DNA from: Nephrocerus scutellatus
Lineage: Eukaryota > Arthropoda > Insecta > Diptera > Pipunculidae
Direction of reading: 5' to 3'
Length of the DNA: 64,000 bases
NCBI GenBank assembly: GCA_947095585.1
Contig: OX352762.1
Location: forward strand, 9,899,969 to 9,963,968
The notes under the pieces are model-generated. The model was given only the letters and a program-made list of their open reading frames with translations, had not been told where the DNA came from and ran no database searches. Made by a program: the position numbers and the translations under genes. Positions 1-11,449 of this stretch are shown piece by piece (the first letter of the stretch is position 1; each line of letters starts with the position of its first letter).

Positions 1-4
1 ATGT

Positions 5-150
5 CTTAGGGATAAAGTGGATTATATATGGAACCGCAAAATAAACGATGTATTGAACGGTATATCTTTAGCTTGACACGGGATCAATGCTGGCGTGCCA
101 CAAGGGTCACCCTTGTCGTCTAGCCTTTTTATTATATATTAATGTGCTAT
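5..150 (+). pseudogene. LINE reverse transcriptase fragment
   Basis: The plus strand gives peptide pieces such as NRKINDVLNGIS and INAGVPQGSPLS. The second is the GxPQGSxLS motif found in reverse transcriptases of non-LTR retrotransposons. A stop codon lies between the two pieces, and a long T run follows. The fragment is cut by the window edge. It lies opposite in orientation to the LINE remains that follow, so it is a separate insertion or an inverted piece. Confidence 0.6.
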
Positions 151-334
151 TTTTTTTTTTTTTATTAAAACAACCCTAGTCCAAACAGCTGATACTGCGA
201 CCTATCTAAAATATCTATTGTATCATATGGTGTAACATATCCAAGAGACTTACTACATCCTAAAGTAGGATAGTATGTGCTCAGTCGCAGAACTTCGCAT
301 ATCCGCCGACGAACATATTGCCTCTTTAACCAGA

Positions 335-2700
335 TCAATACTGAACAATCACAGAAAATTCATCATCCTCGGAGCATAACCTAGATTCAGTGTCTGAGAC
401 CAGATTAATTCTGCTAAGGTGATAACGCAAGCGACAGTGACCTGTGAGAAAGGTCACCAGCTTTCTGATGCTATCCTTGTCTAGGTCAATGATTTCTTTA
501 TAGGAAAAGGGCCTGATTAATTGTTTGGATTGTCTAAGCCTTGGGGTATTATCCTTATTGAATAGAAGAAGTTTATTTTCCACTTACTAATCATTCCGGT
601 TCTGGTCCTAATAATGCAAATTCCGATCCAGCCGTGGCTAGTTCATCTGCATACACATTGCCTGCAATACCCGGGTGACCAAGGACCAAACAAAGCTTCA
701 CCATGATGTGCCTTGCTAGGGATTGCAGTGCATCGTAGCAGCATTTAACTAAATTAGAGTCCATTATGTTGGACGATAACGCTTTCAGTGCTGCCTGACT
801 ATCTGAAAAGATATAAATCGTAGCGCCGATAATACCCTTACTAAGGTTAATCCTATATCGCTGACCTCAATGGAATGGAGTTCAGCTCCAAAATCTATGG
901 GACTCATACCGTGGGTTTGGTGTTTGGTCCGAAAATACCAGATCCGAATCCAGATGCCATCTTCGATCCGTCTGTGTACCAGACCAGACCTTTAGCGTCC
1001 AGTACAGGAACACATTTAGACCAGATTGCACGGTCCAATATTGTTACCTCAAATAACCTGCCGAAACAGTACTCTCTGACCATGGTGTCGGGGATAGTGC
1101 AAAACATATTTCTTTCAGGAATTGAGTCATAAACTTTCACATGTCCTATATAGTCACCCGGTTTGTAACCGTATTTTAGCAGCAGCTTAATAGCGCACCT
1201 ATTACAGATTAGTCGTTTATCAAGGATAACGCCGAGATATTCAAATTCACTGGAATAATCTAACGTAGTGACTTTAATGATGATAGGTCCCATACCTCAA
1301 ATAACCTGCCGAAACAGTACTCTGACCATGGTGTCGGGGATAGTGCAAAACATATCTCTTTCAGGAATTGAGTCATAAACTTTCACATGTCCTACATAGT
1401 CACCCGGTTTGTAACCGTATTTGAGCAGCAGCTTAACAACGCACCTAGCCGCCGTCCTCCTAATGAAAATTGGCAGGGGTGAAAGCCCTACAACAGCTTC
1501 TTATTCAGTCGTAGGGCAGGTGCGCATGGAGCCCGTTATACCTAGATTCTTTGTAGCTTCTGAAGCTTAATTGCCGTTGTCCACCAAACGATAAAAATAC
1601 GTACCTGATAATAGGTCTCACTATCATAGTATACATTCGATATATCATTTTTGGATTTAGACCCCAAGTTCTGACGAAGAGGCGTCTGTTGGCCCACGTG
1701 GCCAGCTGTCACGATCGATGGCGGACTTGATATGTGAATTACAGATTAGTCGTTTATCAAGGATAACGCCGAGATATTCAAATTCACTGGAATAATCTAA
1801 CGTAGTGACTTTAATGATGATAGGTCCCATATCGGACAGTCTTCTTTTCGTGAAAGGCAATAGAACTGTTTTGCAAGGGTTTATGGAAAGCACTTATTTA
1901 CTGCACCATTCTAAGACGTAAAGTAACGCACCTTGCATAACATTTGTAATGGTCGTGCTGTGCTTAACGCTATTTAAAATTGTCAAGTCATCGGCATAGC
2001 CAATGGCGATGTAGCCTGATCTGTGTAGATCGGCAAGAAGGTTGTCCATGACCATTGTGGACAGCACTTAGCTGCGGTCACCAACACAAACACTCCCCCT
2101 GTGGATGAAGTGATAACTCGACTTTCAAGCATGGCCTTTGACCATTTGTTGGTCAAGTCATCGATACTTCTGCTACTAATCGCACTTGCTATTGAGTCTT
2201 AGTCAGTATTATCGAAAACAACCTCAATGTCAAGGAGGGCACACAGAGATATATATTTCCATCTATCTTTTTAACTAGATAGTGAAGTGCACCCTCTGTG
2301 CTTTTACCTTTACTGTAAGCATACTAACACGAGTGTAGAGGGCTAGTAGTATCTAGCGAGGCTCTAATACAAATATCAAAAAGTTTTTCCATAATTTTGA
2401 GAACAAATGACGTTAGACTTATAGGTCTGCATGATTTAGGTAGCTCACTAGGCCTATTACCTGGTTTAGGGATAAAGATTACGTTTGACTTTCTCCAGGT
2501 ATACGGAATGTGACCCCAATGGTAGCTGGCAATCAAACCCGGCAGTATTGGATCGATTGTCCTCTGTATGTGAGATGGAAAAATGACATCACCGCCGGGT
2601 GCTTTCAGTGGTTTAAAGGAGCCTACGGCCCATATTTAACCTTATCTGGACTAAATATTTTTCCCGATAAACTATTTACCCTGCTGTCAATGTGGGCCCT
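335..2700 (-). pseudogene. Scrambled RNase H-bearing LINE (non-LTR retrotransposon) remains
   Basis: On the minus strand the pieces read, from high to low coordinate: an RT N-terminal part near 2330-2530 (IPYTWRKSNVIFIPKPG, CRPISLTSF), a degraded RT middle near 2050-2280, an RT C-terminal part near 1740-1890 (LPFTKRR, EFEYLGVILDKRL), an RNase H start near 910-990 (YTDGSK, GSGIFGP), and a C-terminal tail at 335-583 (TGHCRLRYHLSRI followed by Cys-rich sequence). This is the ORF2 order of I/LOA/R1-type LINEs that carry RNase H. Stops and frameshifts are frequent, and internal segments are duplicated (see the repeat entry), so the copy is dead. The exact clade is uncertain. A second copy of the same family lies at 16.6-17.7 kb in the same orientation. 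Confidence 0.75.
1047..1831 (-). repeat. Internal duplications within the LINE
   Basis: Segment 1047-1200 recurs at 1296-1447 with only a few differences. Segment 1201-1294 recurs at 1738-1831 and appears identical by eye over 94 bases. The order A-C-B-...-C means that LINE sequence was duplicated and reshuffled after or during insertion. The near-identity suggests a recent duplication, gene conversion or an assembly artefact. Confidence 0.8.
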
Positions 2701-2709
2701 ATGGTTATG

Positions 2710-5700
2710 AGCATTAGGGTATGAGTGTAAAACATAAGTAGACGAACCAAGGTAATGAACTTGAAGTAACATTCTAGTTGTGTCGCCTCACTTGTGTGCA
2801 GACTTGTAGTTACCATCTGTCTTTTTCAGTAATCCTACAAAGAATTTGTTCGCTAATAGTTAACTTCGTTACAATACTGTGAGGTAAAGGAAAATTCTTT
2901 AATCCTTTAGACCTTTTCGTTGCTTAAGTCATGGTTGTGAATCAGTTATACTTCCGAATCTGGTTGAATGATCCATTATAACAGTTTTTATGGGTGAAGC
3001 TACAAAATGACGGGCCTGATCATTCAGTTTATTCTATTTTTGAGGAAAAATTACAATCGGCCACCGCGAGGAGATCGCAATTCCACCAGTCACAATATAG
3101 GTACGGCAGGTATTATATGTTTTTCCATCTATACTGCGGTAGGCTGATGGCCACCTTACTGCCTGACAAGTTTTTATTAATCTCGTAATACTAATTGTTT
3201 CTAAAATTAACCCTCTATAATTGAGGAATAAGTCCAAGTCACATTTTCCTGATAATCCTTCAAGCACCCGCTATAAATAACAACAACTTTTAATAGTTGT
3301 CCTCTCCCACATTCCATCCAAAAACGCAGTCAGATGGTACCTACTTATTCATCCTTATTACGGATAAAATGCCCTGTCAGGCTACGTGAAATATTTTGCG
3401 GAAAATGCACATTCTACATAGCCAATGGACAAAGAAGAGGAATATCGTATGGCCGTCCTTGTATATGACTGAGCTGTATGCACCAATTTGTAGTTCCAGT
3501 ATCGTAAATGACTGCATCAGTAGCATCACATCATCATCATCATCATCATCACCATTATCAGTAGACAAATAAAGTCGCCTCTGTCTCTTGTTTTCTTTAC
3601 TGCCAGCAAACACACACCAAACATTCGTGACTGCTGCTGACTACTTTGGCCTTCCAAAATGTCTTGCAATAACCTACCAATATATTTATTCGGAAAAAAT
3701 ATTTCTCTAAATATGGCAGCGCTAATGCCTCCATCGATCAGAGTTCGGGTTGGTCAGGATCAGGCGGTGGCGGCGCTACTTCGTTCATCATGATGATCAT
3801 CAAAAACCGTACTACACGTTGTCCTTTTTATCTCCTATACATATATAGTTCGAAGGCTATTTGAAGAATCCTTTCGCTTGATTTTCCTTATTCCAAGCGA
3901 ATCAGATGTTTGTATGAAAGGACGAAGTAGCCAGGCATGAAATAGTTTTGCTGACTTCTTAGATAGTGCCGCTGCATCAGTGTGCCTGGCTTTGAATATC
4001 AAATAGTTTCCGTTGTGCAACATATCGGTGCAGGCTCTTTACAACGACACAAACACGTATACATACTCGTGTACCTAAAAAATATTTGCTTTAATCAATG
4101 AAAGGCGGCTCCAAAAAAAATTATGTGTATAGAAGACAAAAGAAGGACACAAAGATACATCAATTGACACCACCTGAAGACGATGTCGGTAATGAGCTAC
4201 TCGCATTTATTGAAAGCTTGCACCTTTGTCGCTTTTGCATCATAGCTTCAATAGCAACTACAGAAAGCTTCGAGAAGAAAGGAAGCGACGGTCAAATGAA
4301 AATCAGATTGATTTTTTCTCTGCTGCATATGCGTATTGGCGCTGATGGTGTCATGAAAAAAGGAGGTTATAGACAGGTCATGGTGCTGTGTGTTCAGGCT
4401 AACGTGCTGCCGTATACTACTCTTTACAGAGAGGAATATTCCGTGTCCCGAAAATACAGAAATGGAAAGCCGTACACTGGATGAGATGTGTTTCGGTATT
4501 TCGGATTCTCGACGAGCATCTCAAACCACACTGTGTTCTTTATATATTTCTCAACTCCAGAATTCAGTAGTGTTGGCAAAGAATGCCATCGCTGTGCACC
4601 AAAAGCAAAGTCATCGTTTGCCAGACGGAAACTTGGAAAGCTACGCGACTGGAATATGTAATGAGCGCGATGCACCATCAGCATCAGCATTGACACAGGA
4701 TGTGTTGTAGCTGCAGTTAGGGTCGCTGGATAAACCAAAATGAATGCTAACTGAATGATAGCTGATGATGATGATGATGATGATGATGTGGAAAGGGGTT
4801 GGGGATGGGTGGAAAAGGGGCGGAAGATACGAGGCAATCGTCTCTGTTCACACCGAATCAAACGAACAAAGAATAACACGTCGAGTTTACTCCCTTAACA
4901 ACCCACCCAACACACACACACGCACACAATACATTCCACAAGCGCTATCCGACGAACACGGCGAACGTGTTGTGGACGGACTATCGCTTGTCCAAAATTC
5001 GGTGGACCAAGATGGCGCGTGTAAATGGTCACCTCCAGCTCCGTGTGATTCTAATGCGCGCTTGGGTCATCGCAACGAATGAACACGATGAGTATATGAT
5101 TTCGGGTTTTCATCACCCTATGGCCCTATAAGAATGGGTGGCTGCAGGCGACGACAACCGCAATAACAGAAAGTAAAACAGGGAACGGCGGCGGGAACCT
5201 CTGGGACACAGACCGTCACCAATTCGGAATAATTTCACAAGAACACCATCAACGTGGTATGAAATATTCAAATGAGTTTCGTATTCGCGTGAGAGTCGAT
5301 CTGTTATGTTAAACCAGAATACATTTTGCAACAGCAGCAGCAGCACCGGACCACCACCAGCAGTTTGTCCCATTTTGTCTTTCTGCCGTACCGCAGCACA
5401 ACGTCATGATGCTCAGATCTCCGGATATCTTTGTGAAATGCATGCACGTACCTGCTGGTGCTGCTGTTGGTTAGATTTGTGGGCAATTCCAGAGACCATG
5501 GGCAGCGAACGAACACTTACAGGGATAACTTTCGGTGAGAATTTCACTCAAGTGTTAATGCAATTCCACCAGGGATGATATGTAGTCATGGATAACCGAA
5601 CAACGCAAACGGGTTGTGGAATGTTTTACAATGTGTTAATCAGATGCTAGCAGATAGACCGTTCTTTTGGTATTGATCCGTTGATCAGCTAACCTCAGTG

Positions 5701-6180
5701 AATGCATGTGTACCCTTATTATTGCATCTTTGCCTTCTATGAACTCCATTTGACTGAAGAATTTTCGCCGTTCGAGAGGAAAGGATTTGTAAATATGTGA
5801 GGCGCCATTTTAAGGACAAATTGTGAGCAGCTATATGCTCCTGCAATAAAACATTCCATATGGGTTTAAATTATGGACTTTTATCGGGATATTTGGTAGA
5901 GTTCAGTACGAAAGTCGTCATGAGTTCGTTATGTCCTTTTCATAACATAACATAGCAAAAAAGTAACAGACTGCAAAGAGGCCTCCCTATTGGTAGTTAG
6001 GTAGGTAGAGTGGTGGTCCACGCTCTGCTTGCGAGATCCTCAATTAGCGCTAGTTTGCGCCATTTTGATGCCACAAAACTCTAGGGTCCTAGCATGGATA
6101 AGGACAAGGTTTAAATCCAGCCTGTAGCGTTCGGCCTCTCTATAATCGCTATAAAGTTTTCCTGTCTTACTACCTTACTA
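2710..6180. other. No recognised gene; simple repeats
   Basis: I recognise no gene or transposon here. The stretch contains a CAT run near 3530-3553, a GAT run near 4764-4788, a CA run near 4910-4930 and a CAG/CAC run near 5330-5365. The short open frames at 4098-5580 depend on these runs or sit on both strands with no family resemblance, so I do not call them genes. Confidence 0.5.
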
Positions 6181-6500
6181 CCTGTGGAGTCAAGTGGGCG
6201 GACGACACAGTACTGATAAATTGTTGTGAGCACAAACTTCGTCTGGCCCAATGGGAAAGCGTCCCGAGGCTTAGGCAATCCAAGCAATTATTCCGGCCGT
6301 TTTCCTACAAGTAAATACTTAAATCTAATAGGGATAGGAATAGGAAGCTGGTAAGTTTTCTAAAAGGTCATTGTGGCTTGCGATACCACCTTAACAAAAT
6401 TGGTGTGGGCTCAAAGATAGAATGTAGGTTCTCCTCGGAAGATGAAGATTTATCCGAGCACATTGAATGTCAACCATTAAGGTTAAGGAGACGCATCATA
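6180..6500 (+). pseudogene. LINE C-terminal fragment (same family as 335-2700)
   Basis: Plus-strand pieces read RQSKQLFRPFSYK, KLVSFLKGHCGLRYHLNKI and FSSEDEDLSEHIECQ. These align in order with the C-terminal tail encoded on the minus strand at 335-583, including the GHCxLRYHL block and the Cys/His tail. Stops interrupt it. It is an inverted, degraded relative of the first LINE, truncated to its 3' end as is usual for non-LTR elements. Confidence 0.7.
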
Positions 6501-7326
6501 TATAAGAAGATATGCATTTATATGCATAAAACTCATTGTCAAGGGAGAACTTCCTGAGTTACCTGTCTGGGTATAACAGGTGCCGTAAACACCTCTAGAC
6601 TACGACTTTATTAGAAGCTATTGAGGACTTTCACCCTTGCATATGTCTTATTTCTATGCATGACAGCGGAGTTGAAAAATTCTGCCACTAATTAAGTGTC
6701 CTAAGTACAATTAGGACCTTAAGTCTGTGATAGTGACACTAAGTCAGCCAGAGCGTAAGTGGACGACATGTAAATCGAGCAATACATTAATTTGGCCGAG
6801 AGAAGAGATGCACTGGAGTTAGTCAAGCAAAGCTTATCTCGAGCAGTGCGTAAGTTTAACACGATGTGTAGACCTTTATGTAGCATGGCAAAACGATACG
6901 TAGGCCTGAAAAAGCGTAAATATACAGGCGATTAAGTCGAGTAGAGCTTTAGACGAGCATAACGGAAATTGAAAGAAGCGCAGGTTTGGACATTACGTGA
7001 CAGTTTGATACGTGAGCCTGTACGGTCGAAATGCAGGCAGTGAAAACTTTGGCAGCGGAATGTTAGCAGCTTAATAATCCTGGGGTGTATAAGCGCGTTG
7101 GCAAGGGCCTGCTGGTAATCCACCATCAAAAGGCAGCTAGTCAGAGAAATATCACAAGAACACCTTCTTTTGGCGTTCCTGACCTATCTTACCTGGAGCA
7201 TAGTAATCAACCGATTAGAGAGAGAGAAAGGAAACAGGAGTATTCGCATATGCAGATGTCGTAGCGATAATTATCTCAGGAATAAAACATTGAACCCATT
7301 AAGAAGGTATTGCAGAATGGTCTCGT
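6500..7326. other. No recognised gene
   Basis: A+T-rich sequence downstream of the LINE tail. It is possibly the 3' untranslated part of that LINE or unique DNA. I see no coding signal or repeat structure in it. Confidence 0.4.
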
Positions 7327-7340
7327 AATCGTCACAAAAT

Positions 7341-7633
7341 AAATAATAATAATAATATTCGGTGCGACAGACCATTGCGGTCCAAGGCCTAGCTTCTTGC
7401 AACCATTCGTGTCGAGCATGTATATTTTTGTACACAAATGGAAGGGACCTACAATTTAAGGCCGGATCCGAACGGCGAATTGAGAAGGTTTTCGTGACAA
7501 GTTATTACTCTCGGAACGTTTGTCACCCATTCGCGAGGGGTGGGACACCGTGAAAACTACTTTTGGTGTTACTGGGATTCGAACCACGAACCCCCTGCTC
7601 AGTAGCCATACCATGAGCCACGGCACCCACTTC
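7341..7633 (-). mobile_element. tRNA-derived SINE, copy 1
   Basis: Read on the minus strand, the element starts with a tRNA-like head containing an A-box-like GTGGCTCATGG and a canonical B box GGTTCGAATCCC, about 40 bases apart. This is an internal RNA polymerase III promoter. The body runs to a 3' tail made of ATT units (7341-7356 on the plus strand). It is flanked by AATCGTCACAAAAT (7327-7340) and AATCGTCACAGAAT (7634-7647), a 14-bp target-site duplication with one mismatch. At about 293 bp it is essentially full length. SINEs do not encode protein and are mobilised by a partner LINE. Confidence 0.88.
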
Positions 7634-7647
7634 AATCGTCACAGAAT

Positions 7648-8040
7648 AGCCTAGCAAATATAGACACACCATGTCATTTTTATAATAATTATAGAATGTG
7701 CACAGTTCTACCAGACTGTTGCTTTTGCTGAAAAATCAAGTTTTATGGCTACTATCTTAGACATGAAGTGTAAGCTTAGTTGGAAGCCTACAAGTACACT
7801 ATCTTATACGAAATTGTAAAATGTATTCAGCGGTATGCCGAACTTATGTTTAAGATTCAACTGAACTTTCTTGGAATGAAAGCATTTATGAAATTTCAAA
7901 AAGAGAGAGTCAATATTTGGGTTACATAAGACTTTGTTACTTCTACTTCACCCCCTGTAAATTGTTAAGATTATATTAGACTTATGTAAGATTAAATTTA
8001 TAATTTTATTCATATATATCGGGTGGGCTATAAAATCTCA
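7648..8040. other. No recognised gene
   Basis: A+T-rich sequence between the SINE and the tandem array. No coding signal seen. Confidence 0.4.
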
Positions 8041-8099
8041 TTTGAATTATCTTAGTAGAATTCCGAATAGAGTTGTCTCTTAGATACACGATGAAAAAT

Positions 8100-8950
8100 C
8101 GGGCTAATTTTTAAAAAATTTACATGGACACCACACGGGTCTCAGGTTCCTATCACTCCAACAAATTTACAAAAAGTTATGTCCATCAGTGATACACATG
8201 TGTTAAAAATTTGAAGAAAATCGGGTTAATTTCTTTGAAAAATTTTTATGGGGCCCCTCGACCCCGGCCACCAAAATTTTTGCAAAAAGTGTTGTCCATA
8301 GAAGATACACGTATATAAAATTTAAAAAATTCGGGTAAATTTTTTAAAAAAAAAAATTTGGGCCCAATGACCCTGGGGCCCGGGGTCTCCAAAAATTTTA
8401 CAAAAAGTGTTTTTCATCGGAGATACATACGTATATAAAATTTGAAGAAAATCGGGTTAATTTTTTTTTTAAAATGTTGGGGCCCGGGGTCTCCAAAATT
8501 TTTACAAAAAGTGTTGCATATCGGTGATATACGCGCATATAAAATTTGAAGAAAATCGGTTTAATTTTTTTTTTTAATTTTATGGGGCCCCACGAACCCG
8601 GGGCCCAGGGTCTCCAAAATTTTTACAAGAATTGTTGCCTATCGGAGATACACGCGTTTATAAAATTTAAAGCAAATCGGGTTATTTTTTAAAAAAAAAT
8701 TAATGGGGTCCCATGAACCCGGGGCCCGGGGTCTCCAAAATTTTTACAAAAATTGTTGTCTATCAGAGATACACATGTGTGTAAAATTTGAAGAAAATCG
8801 AGTAAAATTTTGTAAAATATTTGTATGGGAGCCCCCCGACCCCGGGGCCCGAGGGCCCTCAAATTTCAATAGAAAGTGTTGTCTCCAGAAAGACACATGT
8901 GTGCAAAATTTCAATAAAATCGGGCTTTGGGAAGTGGGCTAAAAATTGAT
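8100..8950 (+). repeat. ~115-bp tandem array (about seven units)
   Basis: Each unit has a GC-rich block (GGGGCCC...GGGTCTCC), then AAAATTTTTACAAAAAGTG, TTGTCCATCGGAGATACAC, a purine/pyrimidine step around the ACACGTGT/CGCGTATA site, and AAATTTGAAGAAAATCGGG. The AAAAAGTG block recurs near 8171, 8284, 8402, 8505, 8623, 8743 and 8868, so unit length varies from about 103 to 125 bp. No coding is implied, and the short open frame across the last units is a by-product of the repeat. The right edge is conserved with a second locus near 46.4 kb. Confidence 0.88.
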
Positions 8951-9015
8951 CGCAAGATTCCACGACAGACGACCGACCGACCCACGGGCAAGTGAAGTTA
9001 ATATAGAGAATTTAA
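8951..9015 (+). repeat. Conserved right flank of the tandem-array element
   Basis: After the last unit come an ACCG-type short repeat and then CACGGGCAAGTGAAGTTAAT followed by ATAGAGAATTTAAAAA. The same terminal block ends the related copy at about 46460, which suggests it is the defined 3' end of a mobile element. Confidence 0.7.
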
Positions 9016-10500
9016 AAAATTAGTTACTTCATCATGTGAGCGTCAAGACGAACGAGCTCCTGGATTTGTTTCGATATAACTTGGCACTTTCGATCTGCAC
9101 TGAACAACTGCACAAATTATCAGATGATGATTTTTTTTAAGAATTTTGACATCAGACGATAAATGTACCTACCAATAACATGCCTTCGTTATCAAACAAT
9201 TATTGTAACAAGGAACAAGTAAGAGAAGACAGCGTGATCAATATCTGATAGCACGACAATCAATGCCAAATTATTATGTTATGATTGTAAAAAAGGTTGC
9301 ATGTTGAAGTGTAGGGAAAAATGCAAAATACTTCAACCCATAATTATAGCAAAAAAGTCAACATCCCTCTCCAGTTAACAACGTCCCAAGCGCAACGGCT
9401 TAACACAGCGATTACATCATTAGAGAAGGAATAGAATAACTTCCTCTATTTTATTCGATCGCTGATGATATCATTATCGGTATGCTTCACCCTAGACTCA
9501 GTGCTTTTTGTAATTCAAATCCACTTTCGATTGACCCGTACCTTTAAAAAAATAAAGAAAACTTAATCCTTTCAGGAGAAACAGTCGTTACGCGACGCCC
9601 ATGACAAATCGACCAGAAGCAACGAAAAAAATACGCAACAAAGAGGTTAAAGAGTCCTCCTATAAGGTCATGCAAATTAATTTAATTTATCTTCCGCGAT
9701 AGATCGACTATGAGACAGACACGTTTTCCCTGACATCGTCAAGCGCCTTCAAACTCAAGCTGACACATTGTCGTTGGATGCAGAATTATGACACTCCGGG
9801 CAACTTTTACATTCAATGGAAATTTCGAAATAATGTCACGAATTTTTCGCTCTGAGTCGTCGTCTGTGAAGTGTTGGGATTTTTATTAAAAGAACACACC
9901 TTCCCGTTCACCATTTATATCCTTTTTATTTTGAAGTGTTTCGACAGCGATCAGAATCTTCCTTTCAACGTTGTAACACTCGAGGGAAAACATAAAAGGA
10001 TACATCTTGAGATTTTGACTAAAGGTGCACAAATGGACAGATGGAGGAGTGGCGATGATAATCAAGTTGTTGACGATAATTTGTGTTATAATTGAGATCC
10101 ACTGGAATACGAATCATAAAACTTAGTTCTTCCGTAATCGACCGGCGGAATTTTCCTAACAAACATTAATGAATGAATTAATGGTCCTTTGACCTATTGC
10201 TACTGCTGCAAAGTTTAACTTATTGTACCATTTATGGCCACATTCAGCATTGGTCAATGTTTGTTTGTTACAGAATTGATGGAGTAAGAGTCTATCTGCC
10301 CTAGTTGGGCATAGAGCGACAACTCGTAGAAGTATGTCCACACCCACGTTGCGCTTAAATTTTTGCCTAACTAAAGAACTCATATAACAGGGGCCAAGGC
10401 CAATACACGAGGCTAAGATGGGTTTTGAATACATATTGTTGCAAGACTTGGCTAGCAAACAGTATGTGTCTGTCCTATCTCAACTCCTCCAAGAGTATTC
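9016..10500. other. No recognised gene
   Basis: A+T-rich. There are open frames at 9871-10095 (plus, 74 codons) and 10156-10458 (minus, 100 codons), but neither resembles a family I know and neither has a coding context. I see no repeat structure. Confidence 0.4.
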
Positions 10501-10529
10501 CAGAATTATAATTATGTAAGAGGTTATAT

Positions 10530-11395
10530 TCCAGCGGTCAGCCATCAGCATAACAGGGTGTTGTTTTCCCTGCATCAGAATTGCAGGTGGCCGTAACTAT
10601 CTTTGACTGGTGCAAGTGCGATCAAACATACACGTGGTCGCCGTTTATTGTCCTCCAATACAGGAAAAGCTGAATGATCGGGCAAGTAGCTTCAACGTTA
10701 GATTGACATGAGCCCAATAACCCCGCCCACAAAAAAACTTTATTACGGAACACCAAATCAACCCCGGATAACTGATAAACGACGACGACGACTACGGAAA
10801 CGAAAATTGCTAAACGATTTAAAAATTTTCGTACGCTCACTGTACAGCAGCTAGCCGTTATCCAGTCCAAATATATTGCTGCAATAACATCATAACCTAC
10901 ATACCTACCTACCTACATAACTTACACTGATGAACGACGACAACCATGGATTTTCTCATGGAACGTACGCACACTCTATAGAGCTCGAGCTGCACAGCAT
11001 CTAGCCTATAACCTGTCCAAATATAATGCTAACATAACAGCACCAGAAGATGCGGTGGATGGGGAATGGTGTCTTACAAAAATCAGAACATGACTTATAT
11101 TACAGCTGTCATGCAAGGTATCATGTGCTCGGGGTAGGGTTTCGAGTCGGCAAAAGAATGAAACCCACCGTTATCAGCTTTAAAGGAGTAAATGAATGGC
11201 TATGCATCCTTCGCAAGCGGGGCAGATATCAAAACAATAAACGTATCCACAAAGACACCTGGTTATCTCTTGACGGAGCCACTCGCTACCAGATAGACCA
11301 CATGTCGATACACCCGAACCTGCTGATGGTACAAACGTACCGAGCTACCAAAGTCGACTCGAACGACTCTTGTTGGTTGTTGGTTCTTGCCTAGC
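10530..11395 (+). pseudogene. RTE-type LINE, 5' leader and endonuclease fragment
   Basis: Near 10960 the plus strand reads WNVRTLY, and then EMRWMGNGVL and YYSCHARYHVLGVGF from 11050. These are hallmarks of the apurinic-type endonuclease domain of RTE-clade LINEs. Later pieces IHKDTWLSLDGATRYQIDH and VQTYRATKVDSND fit the C-terminal half of the same domain (DGATxNQIDH). Part of the middle of the domain is missing and stops occur. The leader at 10530-10960 is clearly homologous to 52510-52860, where another copy starts. The element nicked target DNA and primed reverse transcription when active; this copy cannot. Confidence 0.75.
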
Positions 11396-11449
11396 GTGCC
11401 TAGCGATTTCGTCCGCCCTGCAGTTCTGCGTGACGTCTGAATCACCAGG

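Noticed and set aside
4765..5082. 105-codon frame starting with a Met run
   Set aside because: The start is a GAT microsatellite; no recognisable domain and no coding context.
8703..8942. 79-codon frame with repeated GARG-type motif
   Set aside because: It is produced by two units of the ~115-bp tandem array.
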